This document shows, piece after piece, positions 22,621 through 34,258 of a DNA stretch of 64,000 nucleotides. The DNA is from Metaphire vulgaris (Eukaryota > Annelida > Clitellata > Crassiclitellata > Megascolecidae). The position numbers and the translations under genes were made by a program. Under the pieces are notes generated by a model, which was not told where the DNA came from, made no database searches, and worked only from the letters and a program-made list of their open reading frames with translations. The stretch is from the NCBI GenBank assembly GCA_018105865.1, contig CM030863.1, positions 4,366,754 to 4,430,753 on the forward strand, in the 5' to 3' direction. Numbering within the stretch: position 1 is the first letter of the stretch; every line of letters starts with the position of its first letter.

Positions 22621-24410
22621 CAGGGTTATTTCTAGGATTATCAATTGGGGGGTCAAGGTGTTTTTTAAGGAAAAACTACTAGGGGGGCCAGTGAAAAACT
22701 TTTAAAATTCCGGACGAAAACTAATTTTGACACTTCCCGATTTTAGCCTATTAATTGATTGATTATAGATGTCCGAAAAATTCCAACTGTCGCTTTCTTA
22801 TGGTTTGTAGCAATTTTATTTTTACACTATAGGCTTTTAATACTTCCTCATTGGTTATACAGTATTTCTGTCCATGAAATTTTTGCATACGTCTCAGAAG
22901 CCACATCTCTGCAGCTTCCAGTTTCATTTCTGTCCTTGCATCACAGTCTCATATTTTTTTATCTACACTACAGTGTGCGGCTGTGCGCTCGAGCGTGTGT
23001 GCGTCAGTTCGAAAGACACTGCTTCTCTTAAAACATTGTCCCAAACTTTCCTGGCTCGGGACCGACTTTAAAATATCTTGGCCAGCTCGCGACCCACCGA
23101 ATAAAATTAGAGCATTTACCCAGTAAAGACCAGTCCATAAATCGGGGCCAAGATACATTTATATCGATGGCTATCACAATGGGCACATTTAGATCAATTG
23201 AATGAACAGTAGAAAACGTGTTAAACTAATCTTAGCAAAGAATTGAAATAGTAGAATAAAACGTACAAAAAGATTTTTAACTGGCCTTAGCAAGATCCGT
23301 GCGACGGATGGGCCTGCACTTGACTAACATAATTATTATAATTATTTACGCTTCACCTTGCATGTCTTCTTCTCACTCGAATGTCTATTAGCCTAACAAG
23401 AGATGCACCGGCGTCGTCGTCCGACAGAACTATGTTCATTCGCACTTGCTAAATTTTCACGTTTTCGCTTAAGAAATTTATCCATATTTACAACTTATTT
23501 TCACAAAAAAACCTGAAATTTAAAGAAAGTTTTTTTTTATAGAAGAAGGTTTTAGTGCACTCGATCACTATTCAGATACAACATACTTGCACAAAGAAAG
23601 CGGCAAATGATTAAATTACGCGCCTCAGATATCCTCTGCCCATCATGCCTACCAGCTACCCTCACGTGGTCCTCACCCCCGTTCTATCAGAGGCACGGCC
23701 GCACGGTAGATACTGGATTTTAAGCCCCGGCAATCATCATTCCAATGGAGTAACGCGAAGATCATTACCGGTTGACACTGGCCTTGCGCTGTCAGGTGTG
23801 GGGCAAGCAATGACTAGATTTTGGAAATGGGCCACATCCACTACTCACATCTCCCCTCTACCAGAGAGATCAGGTATCCTCAGTTGCAGACTAACCACGG
23901 TCTGGGCCTGGCAGCCACAACGACCATAATTGGTTATCTGCAGCAGTGAGCTACGACCGCTAGTTATAGCCCAACCGGGGTCAAATGCTATGTATCCGTT
24001 AAAAATCCGAGGGAATCGGGCAACCTACTTGCCAAAGCTTCGTGACCCACTTTTGGGTTGCGACCCACAGTTTGGGAAACAATGTTTTAAAAGACTGCCC
24101 AACGCCCAAGAGAGAAAAAAACTAGGAATAACCTCTAGGGGGCCTTTTTATGAAAGGGAGGCCGCCATAATTACTGCGGGGGCCAGGAAAACTACTGGGG
24201 GCAGCGGCCCCCGTAGTTAACATGTTAAAAGACACCGTGTGGGAGGTGGGGTGTCGGTAAATTCTGAAATTCTGGGGTCCCCTGCCAAAAAGGTCTGACA
24301 AGCAAAACTAAAAAGGCTACCCCATAGCTGAAATTGGGATGGCGGATGGGGAAGGGGTGTCGGTCTCAAATGGGGGTGTTGGGAGTGTTAGGAGTGTAAA
24401 AGTATCTCTG
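22621..24410. mobile_element. hAT MITE (outer) split by a second hAT element
   Basis: Starts CAGGGTTATTTCTAGG and ends AAAAGTATCTCTG. Flanks ATGCCCAT at 22,613-22,620 and ATGCCCAT at 24,411-24,418, perfect although 1.8 kb apart. Without the nested element (23,034-24,084 plus one 8-bp copy) it is about 730 bp, with internal wording shared with 16,234-16,423 (CCCTGCCAAAAAGTCTGAC, GTGTCGGTCTCAAA). Confidence 0.85.
23034..24084. mobile_element. hAT element (inner), 1.05 kb, non-autonomous
   Basis: Starts CATTGTCCCAAACTTTCC and ends CAGTTTGGGAAACAATG. Flanks TCTTAAAA (23,026-23,033) and TTTTAAAA (24,085-24,092), 7 of 8. The subterminal GCTCGCGACCCACC / GGTTGCGACCCACAG is typical of Charlie-type ends. 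I see no transposase frame inside. Confidence 0.85.
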
Positions 24411-24603
24411 ATGCCCATATTCCTGAAGCAAGTGACGCTGATTCTATGAAACTAAGATCGTATGCTTTGAATCGAATTTCGCATATCTAATCGAATTTTC
24501 GTCCTGTATATCGAGTTATTTTATTGGGAATTCAATTTTCGCGTGACTCTTAACACAACGGCTCCAGTTTTGTACAATTTTCTGCGTTCGCTCGGTTCCA
24601 AAC

Positions 24604-24847
24604 CTGAGATATCCATGGGTCCGTTTTAAAGAACTTAATCCAGCACATCCGATCAAATCTCCAACCCACGCAGGTAATACAATTACTTGACCCAACCCAA
24701 CCCACCGTAATACATTACAATTTCTGAAACCATGACTTTTCTGACCCAACCCAAAACAACCCACCATTAACTTGGAAAGTCTGACCCAACCCAATCCATC
24801 TCAACCCAACCCAACCCATGGGTTAACCTAACACATGAACATCTCTG
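24604..24847. mobile_element. GGGTTGGGTT hAT MITE, inverted copy
   Basis: Reverse-orientation copy of 8536-8797. Flanks TTCCAAAC (24,596-24,603) and TTCAAAAC (24,848-24,855), 7 of 8. Confidence 0.85.
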
Positions 24848-24895
24848 TTCAAAACTAGATAAACTAAATTTTCTATGAGTTGGATTGTCAAGATG

Positions 24896-24898
<3 letters not shown>

Positions 24899-24962
<64 letters not shown>
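24899..24962. repeat. (TA)n microsatellite
   Basis: About 31 TA units. Confidence 0.98.
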
Positions 24963-24965
<3 letters not shown>

Positions 24966-27480
24966 ATCACGAACAACATGCATAGATTTAAATCGCCATT
25001 TCGGTAACAGGCTAAACATCAAGTAACCTTAAGAAAGCCTTCAACAGATGTTTCTTATAGTGAGTTCACTGCCTGACTCGAGTCATTAACCTAAGACTTC
25101 AGTCTTAGGCTTAATGACTCTCAACGTCCCAGATTCACACGTCTATACCCTTTCTATCCTCGAGCACTGGACGAGGCGCGAGAACCTTGGTAAGCTGCTT
25201 TCCAAACGAGTTCGCTCGAAGGATTATAACGTGGTATACCGTGGACGGATTAAAGAACCCGGATTTCAACAACAGACATGTTCTAATGGTGATGCCGATA
25301 CACGCCGCGTATAATCTACCCAGAGGAGAAGTGAACTTAACGTGTCCAAGACATCTGCATATACCATTGTGGGGATCATCGTCACAAAGAACTACACCCG
25401 TGTGGGTTACAAATAATTACAAGTTACAAGTCATTTACAATTACAAGTTACAATTACAAGTCACTATATAATACATTTTCTTATCCGGCTTTGAGCTTTT
25501 ACTGAACTGAATTGGCGGTCCCCAAAGCGAAAGACTTATGGCTTCTACAGTCACACTCAAATTTCTGCCTAAAGGTGAAAAAGTGGTAATTTTGTATGGA
25601 TACGAGCGTATACGAGTATATGCCCTCTAAAGCAACGATATTCAGAAGGCGCGCCGCGGGCCAGATGCGGTCCGCCAACGGGTGTCAAATGGCCAACGAA
25701 GATACTGAAATGGCAAAGAACTTATTCTAATAGGCCTAGCCTACTTAGGAAATATATTTTAATGTCTTGTTTTCAACTCACCTATTTTCTATGACTTATT
25801 ATAAGCGACATAATTACTGGTTTCAAAGCAACTGGACCTCTGGCATCAGTCATAAAGATGTGGCTCTTCATAACATTTAATAGAATACCCCTGCTTTCAC
25901 ACACACACACACACACGTACACACACATACTTGTAAGACCTCCCAAGTGAGGGCTTCTATTCTGCACATACGAAGTGGGGACGGTATATTTTGTTGGTTA
26001 TCTCAGCTCCCAATAGGAATATCAAAAATCTGAAAACGATGCCAATGTCCAGAGAGGAAGTTGAGGCTGAAGGTATACAAATTATGGCTCTAGCAGTAAC
26101 TTGACTAGTCCAGACTCCTCTATAGCAAACTTGAGACACTACCTGTTTGAATGAATACACAAACTCACACACACAAACAGCAAATTGGGGACAACACACA
26201 CACAGCAAATTGGGGACAATGCCCTATTCAATGTGTGCATTGTCTTTAAAGTTTATCAATTTAATGGTGACTACAGAAATATAATATATTTTTATTTATA
26301 ATGCTATTTATATAGTGCAATAGTAGTAAAAGTGATCCGCACTTCTCGTGCTTCAGCAGTCCTTGTGTTTCCATTTTAAAGTCATCCATTAGGCCTACAG
26401 GTGTATATAAGTTACCATTCGCCACCTCTGCAGGAACTTGAGAATAGAATCATACAGCACAATTCCCAATGAACTATTTTAAAGCCAATAATAATAATAA
26501 TAATAATAAAGAAACAATAAACATCCAAAAATAGTGGCATAATGCTACATTAATGCTCATAGAGGAGTCTGGACTTGTCAATGTTACAATAATGCTCAAT
26601 GTTGCATTACTTATGTCACTGCCATAATAGTTATAAATTATAGCAATTATTGTATGATAAATATTAATTACCAGTATTATTGTTATTTATCATTAATTAT
26701 AGATTTGAAAGACATATTATAGATATAAAATCATATTATAGATGTGAAAGACATTAATAATAATAATGTTACCTTGAACATTCAAAAAATTGGATGCTTA
26801 AAGGTCATTATTATGTCACTGATATTATTATTATAAATTATTATTAGTGGCACCTTAAACATCAAATAATAAGATCAATATGTCATAGATTTGACGAATG
26901 CATTGTTCAAGGGGCCTAAGAAATGCCCATGCCACTATATAGTAACCTTCTGTTAGATTAAAAGACTATTGCAGTAATTAGGAGTGACATTAATATGTAG
27001 CAAGCAATGGATATCAAATTAGAAGGTATCACCAAATGACCAGAATCTTCAGATCATTGACAGCTAGATCATGGAGCTGACAGCAGAAAACATATATCGT
27101 AGATTGTCGAGTACCACCCAAGGAACAAAAAGTAGCACCCTCAAACAAACACTGCTATCAGTGCTACTGATATTGTTGACCTAATGGTTGAAGTAGACTA
27201 AAGTAATGGCATCAAAAACATAAATCCAATACATGATGAAGAAATTCAATGACTAATGCTGCTTAACAACAGTTTATTAAATTCCACAATATGGCAGATG
27301 TTAAAATCATATGCATATGGCTCAGTTGCAGCAGTCTAGTTTGAGTTGATAACCATAATCAAGATGTCATCAAAACATTTATTACTTTCACCAACTAACA
27401 CTTGCAGCTATCAATTTTAAAACTATAAAAATGTGAACCAAACTATTTTATATCTAATGAATATTATAATGCAAATATTG
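24963..27480. other. gene-free stretch
   Basis: No gene recognised. It holds CA tracts (25,896-25,930, 26,165-26,205), two copies of CAGCAAATTGGGGACAA near 26,179-26,220, an AAT tract at 26,490, short ATTATTAT/TATAAATTATAA runs, and GGCGCGCCGCGGGCCAGATG (a hAT end-like fragment) near 25,650. Confidence 0.5.
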
Positions 27481-27501
27481 AGAAATGACAAATTGCATAT
27501 A

Positions 27502-27660
27502 CAGTGAAACCCGCTTAATTGCATAGGTGCCGTGCAAGCCTTGCTTATGCGATTAACTGGGCTATGTAAATAGGCGGGACGGGACGTCTGATACACAAAA
27601 CACTGGTTCAGGTTTTTATGTTATGCAATTAAGCGGTATGCGATTAAGTGGGATCCACTG
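27502..27660. mobile_element. pogo-like MITE with TA flanks
   Basis: Starts CAGTGAAACCCGCTTAATTG and ends as the inverse of CAGTGGATCCCACTTAATCG, TA on both sides. 159 bp, no ORF. Confidence 0.88.
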
Positions 27661-27765
27661 TATACACAACAATAAAAACCCAGTCTAATTCATCAATTTC
27701 AACTCGATTTTATATAGAATATGAAGCGATATGCATTTTTGTTACAATCACTGATACACAAGATT

Positions 27766-27966
27766 AAGTTATACACCTTCAAATTGAGGACTATCTTACA
27801 CATGCTATCAAACTGGGGACCATGGATGGTGCACAATGTCAAGTTATACACCCTCAAACTGAGGACTATCTTACACACACTAGCAAACTGGGGACCTTGC
27901 ATGGTGCACAATATCAAGTTATACACCCTCAATCTGAGGACTATCTTACATACACTAGCAAACCGG
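27766..27966. repeat. 75-bp tandem repeat, three copies
   Basis: AAGTTATACACC recurs at 27,766, 27,841 and 27,916, exactly 75 bases apart. Each copy contains GAGGACTATCTTACA and AACTGGGGACC. Because 75 is a multiple of three, both strands stay open over about 90 codons, giving artefact ORFs with 25-residue repeats. Confidence 0.95.
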
Positions 27967-28450
27967 GGACAATCACATGTAAGTTTCAGTTATAAGCAAG
28001 CTGTCCTAAAATTGAAAATGGAACAAGCCTAAATAAAACCCTTCAATGCAGATTTGTAAAGCTAGCTAAACCCAAAGCAAAATAATAATGGAACCCATAT
28101 ATTCTAAATTACAAACCCCACAAATGCAATCAAAAACAATGGAACGAAACACTTCGCTTGAGAAAACGAACATACAATCAGTCAGCACAAAGCATACAAT
28201 CTTCAAAACACAGCACAATGACACTGTAATTTGAATGACAAATAAGGATTTATATTTGTTTACCAGAATACCAAATGCAAGAAAATCAAAGATAGTTATA
28301 ATGTAAATGTCAACACAAAATTAACTTCCAGTCTCATAACATTTGATCAATCACGATTTTAATTAGAATAATGAGATGGGTCACTAAACATCAAGCCAAC
28401 TGCACTACCACAATGAACACAATATTGTTAACTATTAAGTATAACTCCAG

Positions 28451-28695
28451 TTATAAGTGATACCAAAAGCTCTTGTGACTGAGATCACAACTGCAAACAC
28501 TCATTCTAAGCTTTCCTATTCTAACATAATCTTTTATATTTTTCCAAGTGCGCCTCGATAAATCTGGTTCAGCGTCTAGACATCTGAGAATGTCATTTTT
28601 TCCAGGAAGACCTCGTTCTTCAAGTAGGAGGAATTTGGAAAAATGCCTTTCCACTGCCATCCGTTCTGCTTCTGTCCATGGCAGCTTTAGCATAC
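28451..28695 (-). CDS. tyrosine-recombinase-like gene, last exon
   Basis: Acceptor ATGCCAG, phase 1, 245 bases to the stop. It joins in frame to the exon at 29,041-29,133 (GRRR-G-MLKLPWTEAE). It encodes a Trp/Leu-rich helical domain: KLPWTEAERMAVERHF, then GLPGKNDILRCLDAEP and LSRRTWKNIKDYVR. From memory, this kind of C-terminal domain (PW...AV..HF, PGK..C, W..IK..V) ends many metazoan tyrosine-recombinase-like proteins of unknown function, so it belongs with the recombinase core at 31,429-32,330. Confidence 0.7.
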
Positions 28696-28735
28696 CTGGC
28701 ATTACAGAAAATCTCTAATAATATCACGAACAAAA

Positions 28736-28890
28736 CCAGCACTACTTGTATAACCACCACTGCCATCACCTCTACCATCACTCATCACCACCACCACCAC
28801 AACAATCGCACCACCATTATCACCATCACCACTACCATCATCACCACCACCGCTACCATTTTACAACTATAATCACCACCACCATCACAT
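28736..28890. repeat. CAC/CCA/CAT trinucleotide-rich tract
   Basis: Interrupted CAC and CAT units in the intron 5' of the last exon of the minus-strand gene. Confidence 0.9.
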
Positions 28891-29040
28891 GAAATGAATT
28901 AGCCATGGCCACAGCGAAATTGAAATCCTTGAAACTGCTTGAGACATCAGGTTTATCTTGTGATGTTCTAACTTCTAACATGTTGGCAAATAAATAAGGC
29001 ATGTTAAGTATTCAGTTGAGATATTAGTGGAGCAATTTAC

Positions 29041-29133
29041 CTCTTCTCCTACCATGACTTTTATTTAAGGATATCTTTTTGCATGGTTCGGTAATTTCGC
29101 ATTTGGCAGTTTCTTCACACTGCTGAGAATCCT
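29041..29133 (-). CDS. tyrosine-recombinase-like gene, exon n-1
   Basis: 93 bases, acceptor TTCTTTTAG, donor AGAG|GTAAAT, phase 1 to phase 1. Reads EDSQQCEETAKCEI, then KKISLNKSHGRRR, a polar linker. Both phases fit their neighbours. Confidence 0.6.
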
Positions 29134-29630
29134 CTAAAAGAATAATAAAAAAACAACAAATTATATAAATTATACAGTCGAACAACGAAACACATCCAAG
29201 ATAAATGATGCGATGCAAAACCTTTAAAAAGCTTTATGACCTTATAGCGTTCATCTCACGAGTGGCTACTTCCAAGGTACAGGGAGCTTTCAGTTATTTC
29301 CAAAATGCCAAGGCCGACATGCAAGGGTGCCTCATCCCACATATTGACATAGTCTGTGTAAATAATCTATAGCAAATGGAACTGGAGTTACAAAAAATGT
29401 GCAAAAGACATTGAAATGGCCATACTATTGAGACCTTGATAAAGATACTCATTGCTACCATTGCTCCTGGAAATCACATAAGATAGGATTAATTGCAGAG
29501 AAAATGCATATAAATCTTTAGAAATCATAATAAATATCAATTCTACAAAGCTTTAGGGTGCCATATGCACAATCTAGATACATGTATATTATTGGCAACT
29601 GACATATTCACAAGACCATTGAATGCATAC

Positions 29631-29721
29631 CATGAATATTCGCTGTATGCGGCAAAGAACCCATGGTCGGTCTAGACTTGCTGTGTTTCTCACCCCAATC
29701 ACTCGATGTTTCTAAAATCAG
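29631..29721 (-). CDS. tyrosine-recombinase-like gene, exon n-2 (tentative)
   Basis: 91 bases with a good donor (CATG|GTATGC) and a weak acceptor (GAACGAG). Phase 0 to phase 1, which fits the flanking exons. Reads LILETSSDWGEKHSKS, then RPTMGSLPHTANIH. A better-looking acceptor (TGATTTTAG) nine bases in would give the wrong phase, so the start is uncertain. Confidence 0.4.
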
Positions 29722-30416
29722 CTCGTTCATTTAAATTTTAAAATTGTAAGATCAGAAAGCACAGTCTACACATAAAATGGCTTACAGGATCAGTACAGTA
29801 TGTTACTAATTCATAAGTGTAATTATGGCACTTATTTCATTAGCAATTTCTGATTAACTTTTCCATCAACATGTAAGTTTTTACAAAACTGCCTTCAAAC
29901 TATTGCTCAGTGGCAAACAAGGTGGCAAGATTAATCTAACCAAATCTGGTACAGTTCCAAATCATAAGCTGTGCAATATTATTAAAAGTTTAAATTTCAC
30001 TATAGATATATATTAAAATGCCTATATAACACTCTATTATACTACTTTGGATGGCATGATTTATAGAAAGCAATTTTGCTGTATAATACTTCTGCTATTA
30101 CAGGAAATAAATTGTGTAGAAATAAATGTGTCGAAATTCTGTGTGAACACAGTGTACACATCTAAAGACTATAAGATGTACTCATTCACACCTGAGCTGA
30201 CTGGGGAGCTTGGGGAATACACAATTGAAAAGTTTCTGCTGGCTGGGACTTTAACAACAGACTGCATGTTTGACTGGAAAGTGTGCTAATCACTATTCCA
30301 CTGCGAAATGCCTGCTAAAAATGAATGTACACTCAATTGCAGTCAACAGAGCATGCAATATTGTTAACAGTTGTGTCAGAAAGAATAAGTACAAGATCTC
30401 AATGCCAGCCACAAAC

Positions 30417-30544
30417 CTTTTGCTTTTGCCTTGCAGAGGAAACAGTTGAATCGCTACTTTCTGAGGAACTGACACCATCCGAATCCTTGTCTGTCTTGCC
30501 AATTGCGCTCTGTAAGGTCATTGTTGTTTCATTGCCTGTGCTTG
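30417..30544 (-). CDS. tyrosine-recombinase-like gene, exon n-3
   Basis: 128 bases, acceptor GTGTTATCAAG, donor CAAAAG|GTTTGT, phase 1 to phase 0. Reads STGNETTMTLQSAIGK, then a Ser/Asp-rich SDGVSSSESSDSTVSS: an acidic linker between recombinase core and C-terminal domain. Confidence 0.55.
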
Positions 30545-31428
30545 CTTGATAACACATTGCAAATATTTGATTATTATCATTTAAAAGACACAATATTATA
30601 TTAGAGGTAAATTATTCAAATTTCAAGTTAATGGACAAACAAATTACACCAAAACTTCATTGGCTAATATTAATATTGCCATTACCCAGTATATACAGAC
30701 AATAAGTCTCGAAGTCTAATGCTGCAGACATTTTAATCCAATGTCAATGACTTATGTCCTGAAAATATCAATAGAAACAAAGACACTTTTAAGAAAAAGA
30801 TATCCTAGTGAATATGGATATGCATGTGAGAGTCATAATAAAGCATAAGAACTGGCTTTTGAACTTATGTAAAATTCATGTTCAAAATTGCTCTGCAGGT
30901 TTTGAAATATAAATTTTAAAAAGAGATTGATAAGAGAGATATCACCGCTTCATCAAATTTCTACTACCTGCAACACTTTTTAAAATCTTGCATTCACTAG
31001 TAAACGGTTAAAGGCAATAATATTTTGCTGTAAACAATTAGTTTTCCTTAGACTTAAGAATGGAATATCATACATCTGTTTGCAAATGTGCTACCAGAAG
31101 CAGCAGTTGTTACTTCAGGTTGGTGTTCTTCATATACGTCATCTATCTCAACAGCTACAGTGAAGCCAAGAACAAACAATTTCTTGTTATCTCAAAAGCT
31201 ACGTTAAATGTGTCACTTCTTCAAAATCAAACCATTTTGAAATCATAGCTATTATTAGATCATAGCATCATCTCAGATTAACGATAATTATATCTATAAT
31301 ATGAACATAATTATATCTATAATATGAAAAGTTTCTAAAATGAATATCTGCTTTAGAATAGTTGACTATTTTATAATTGATTTGGACAGAAATGTTAAAT
31401 TTCATCATGTAACAGAACAATTTACCTA

Positions 31429-32330
31429 TATTTTCTCCGCTGCCTTGAATCAGAATCTCATTTAAGGCTTTTCCAGATTGATTCATTATTGTGCCATCTT
31501 CCATCATCATAAAAATTTTTGCTAGAACAGCCACCTGAAGAGTGTTGTCTGGTAAGCGGTAGAACTGTCTGTGAACCCTAATGTCGTGCCCCATAAATTG
31601 AGCAAGCAAGTCCATTTCGTTTTCTTTCATATTTAGCACTTGACACATCGTTGCAACATGCTTTCTCAGATTTGTTGATCGGAGTCTCTCGGGGTATTCT
31701 GCCTCACATTGTGAGGACAGCTTTCTCAAGCAATCACTGCCACGAAGGTGGTTGTCAGAATTGGAGTAAGCAAACACATACGGGTTGTCATCACGAATAC
31801 CTCCTTCTTGTCGTGTTTTCATTAGTAAATCAATGGATTCTTGAGTACTTGCAAGAATTAAAACTGGCACCGATCTTCCTCGTTTTCCTCTTATTTCTAT
31901 GCGAGTGAATATTTTGCATAGGTTCTGTTCTAGAGCACCCAAACTTTGCTGGACATCTTCAGCTAAATCCGCTGTTGTTCTTCTGTTATAATCAATTATT
32001 TTCATAGCAGACACTTCACCCTGACGTCGTCTATTAAAGCATATTATCTGTGTCAGTATAGCCTCTGCTAAATATCTCCAACTTACATCTTTATCTTGAG
32101 AAAAGGTTGTAAGCTTCTGCGTTTGCTTGGACATTTCATCTTTGAGAAAATTATGTAACTTCATAACATCACTTGAAAGAGGCAAAAGATTGACCTTATT
32201 ACGCTTTCTTTCTGACAATGTCTGCAGTGCAGTGAAAGACACTGCATCATTCCATTCCAAATCACATAATTCAAAAAACTGATCTGCAGCTTTCATGGCC
32301 TTCCTGTCATCTAAAAAAATGGCTTCAGCC
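31429..32330 (-). CDS. tyrosine-recombinase-like gene, catalytic core exon
   Basis: About 300 residues ending at the donor ATAG|GTAAAT. The order fits the tyrosine recombinase (phage-integrase fold) superfamily: an all-helical region; a first Arg box CFNRRRQGEVSAMK; a beta-hairpin with basic residues (RGKRGRSVPVLI); then STNLRKHVATM (second Arg box, K/H in the HxxR region); then FMGHDIRVHRQFY with the His and the candidate nucleophile Tyr. Such enzymes cut and rejoin DNA through a 3'-phosphotyrosine. Similar proteins are scattered through metazoan genomes as Crypton-like or domesticated genes. The frame breaks at about 32,340 from the upstream part, in a run of A: one base short. The catalytic part itself is open throughout. 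Confidence 0.7.
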
Positions 32331-33050
32331 TTTACAAGCTTTGCACACTTTTTAGACTGTGCCCAATCTTCAAAGCCAGTGATGGAGCTTTATGTATACC
32401 AGTTTTTGCATCATATCCACTTAAAGATTTCACACATTCGATGGCATCACGGAACAGTGCTGGACTAATGCAGTCTTTTAGTGACAAAGCTGGATGTTTC
32501 TTTCTCATTTCCAAAAGAAAACGCGCAATCTCTCTTAATTTTGCTCTTACGTAACCTCGTCTCTCAAAATTATGCCTTTGTGACAGTTTTAATGTGAACT
32601 TTCTAATAATCACATCATTACGCACAATAAGCTTCACTTCACTGCCAACCATGCCATTGATAATTTTATTGATATTAGTTGTCATATCAGAAGACACTGG
32701 CAAAAGCAACTCAGCATCTTTTATTACTCGTCCTTTAGATTTACCTCTGATGCGGCACCTATGCCGGTACAGATCATTTCGATGAAGGTAAGCAAAGCAG
32801 CTTTCACATGGCAAATAGTCATCAGGACTCAAATTCTTTCTTTGACGATAGCTGACCAAAATCCCCTTTTCCTTCTTTCAAAACTTCACAGTTGTGCTTG
32901 TGGTTTCCAAGATTTCTTAGACATAAAATTAATTTAACCCGCTCGTGCTTTTCTGCAGTGCTTAACTGTATTACCGCATTCTCTGTTTTATGTTTGGCAA
33001 ACCAATGGCGTACTATTTTACTCTGTGGAATTCATAATAAAAACAATATG
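32331..33050 (-). pseudogene. tyrosine-recombinase-like gene, zinc-finger part, frameshifted
   Basis: Reading 3' to 5' on the + strand, coding wording continues across several frames: KNHYCFY-like, then IVRHWFAKHKTENAV, then LILCLRNLGNHKHNCEV, then SPDDYLPCESCFAYL and HRNDLYRHRC (a C2H2/C2HC-type finger), then a helical region up to SLALKIGHSLK. Frame changes fall at about 32,340 (A run), 32,850 (GGGG), 33,025 and 33,050. One finger Cys appears as Tyr (CFYY instead of CxxC). Either this is a decaying copy, or the assembly has homopolymer errors; two of the four breaks are in homopolymers. Confidence 0.6.
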
Positions 33051-33131
33051 GTTTTTGTCATATCTTCTCATGCAATCTGTATTTGAGTTTGTAATACATT
33101 TATTTTCTCCTCCTCTTCACCGATTCTGACT

Positions 33132-33932
33132 TCATGTCTTGGTCGACAATCTCCTGTTGGTCATCAACCTTTTATCATTTATGGAGACTACCGAGATGGA
33201 TCTAACAAACTTAGAATTCCTAAGTTGTGGAGCATGTCCTAAATCTTTTCTTCTTCTCTTACTTGCTTTAGTTTCATGATCCATTTCTTCAGATGATGAT
33301 GATCTATCTGTTGAAGAAGGAATATATTCTGACCCAGAGTCACTAACATCACTAACAAATTGTAAAACTGGTTTCTTCAAATGTTTTTCACCTTCACAGA
33401 TTTCGATGTCAGAAGTCACCATGTCACAACCTTGCATAAGGCTACTATCTATTTCACTGACCTTGTTAGCTACACTTTCCTTAAATTCCCCCGTCTGATC
33501 ATCAAGAATCAAATGAGGTAAACATACAAGCTGTTCTGATAGAGTTGTTTCAGATAGAGTTGTTTTAACTACTTCTGAAGCTCGTGCATCTATTTTGCCA
33601 ATCATTTCTGACCTTGAATTAGAAGTCTCACTAAATCTGTTCACAACAGGCTCGCTTATTGTTGACTTTGATAACGAGGCAAATTGATTTTTTGTTGCAA
33701 TGTATTCGATCATTTCCGAAACACATGAACTTTCACTGGGTGAAATGAAATCCATATCTTGGGACACCACTGTTGTCAAATTAGATAAGCATTGGTTGTG
33801 AACAAATTGACCACAGTTTTCAGCTTTACTTGAACTAGTCGGGTTTCTATGAGCTTCCACCCAGTTTGTTGTCCTCAGTGAATTCAACTTAATAATTTTA
33901 CTCTGATTAGACTCAATTGCCATTTTCAGCAT
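33132..33932 (-). CDS. tyrosine-recombinase-like gene, acidic N-terminal exon
   Basis: 266 residues, Ser/Glu-rich and disordered in character, with SDSGSEYIPSSTDRSSSSEE followed by a basic KASKRRRKDLGH nuclear-localisation-like run. A Ser/Asp/Glu stretch of this kind before the zinc fingers fits the same protein family. The start Met at 33,932 is the first in frame. Confidence 0.55.
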   Translation of the reverse strand: MLKMAIESNQSKIIKLNSLRTTNWVEAHRNPTSSSKAENCGQFVHNQCLSNLTTVVSQDMDFISPSESSCVSEMIEYIATKNQFASLSKSTISEPVVNRFSETSNSRSEMIGKIDARASEVVKTTLSETTLSEQLVCLPHLILDDQTGEFKESVANKVSEIDSSLMQGCDMVTSDIEICEGEKHLKKPVLQFVSDVSDSGSEYIPSSTDRSSSSEEMDHETKASKRRRKDLGHAPQLRNSKFVRSISVVSINDKRLMTNRRLSTKT

Positions 33933-34258
33933 AGTAAGTCCACGACCTGATTCACCCTACAAATATATCCCTTCTAATTAGCCAGGTCCCCTTTTGATAT
34001 TCAATAAATGCAAATCCATTATATCAAATTGTGCAAGTAAAAATTAATGCAGCGACTACAATTATTAGACACAAGTCAAGTAGTGTATACAAATGTCGGT
34101 TAATAGATATTTCACTCTCACAAAGCCTTGGCAGGCACAATTCGTCAGCGAAAATTTGTTCACACAAACATTCTCCACTGGTTGTAACCAAACTTATCAA
34201 AGCATTTTCAGAAGATGAAGAAGCAGTACACAATACAAGCAACAACATTGGCTGATAG

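Noticed and set aside
23645..24220. Two 94-96-codon frames
   Set aside because: They lie inside the non-autonomous hAT element and partly across its right border, with no recognisable domain.
27699..28032. Repeat proteins of 77 and 103 codons on opposite strands
   Set aside because: Both are products of the 75-bp tandem repeat, whose length is a multiple of three.
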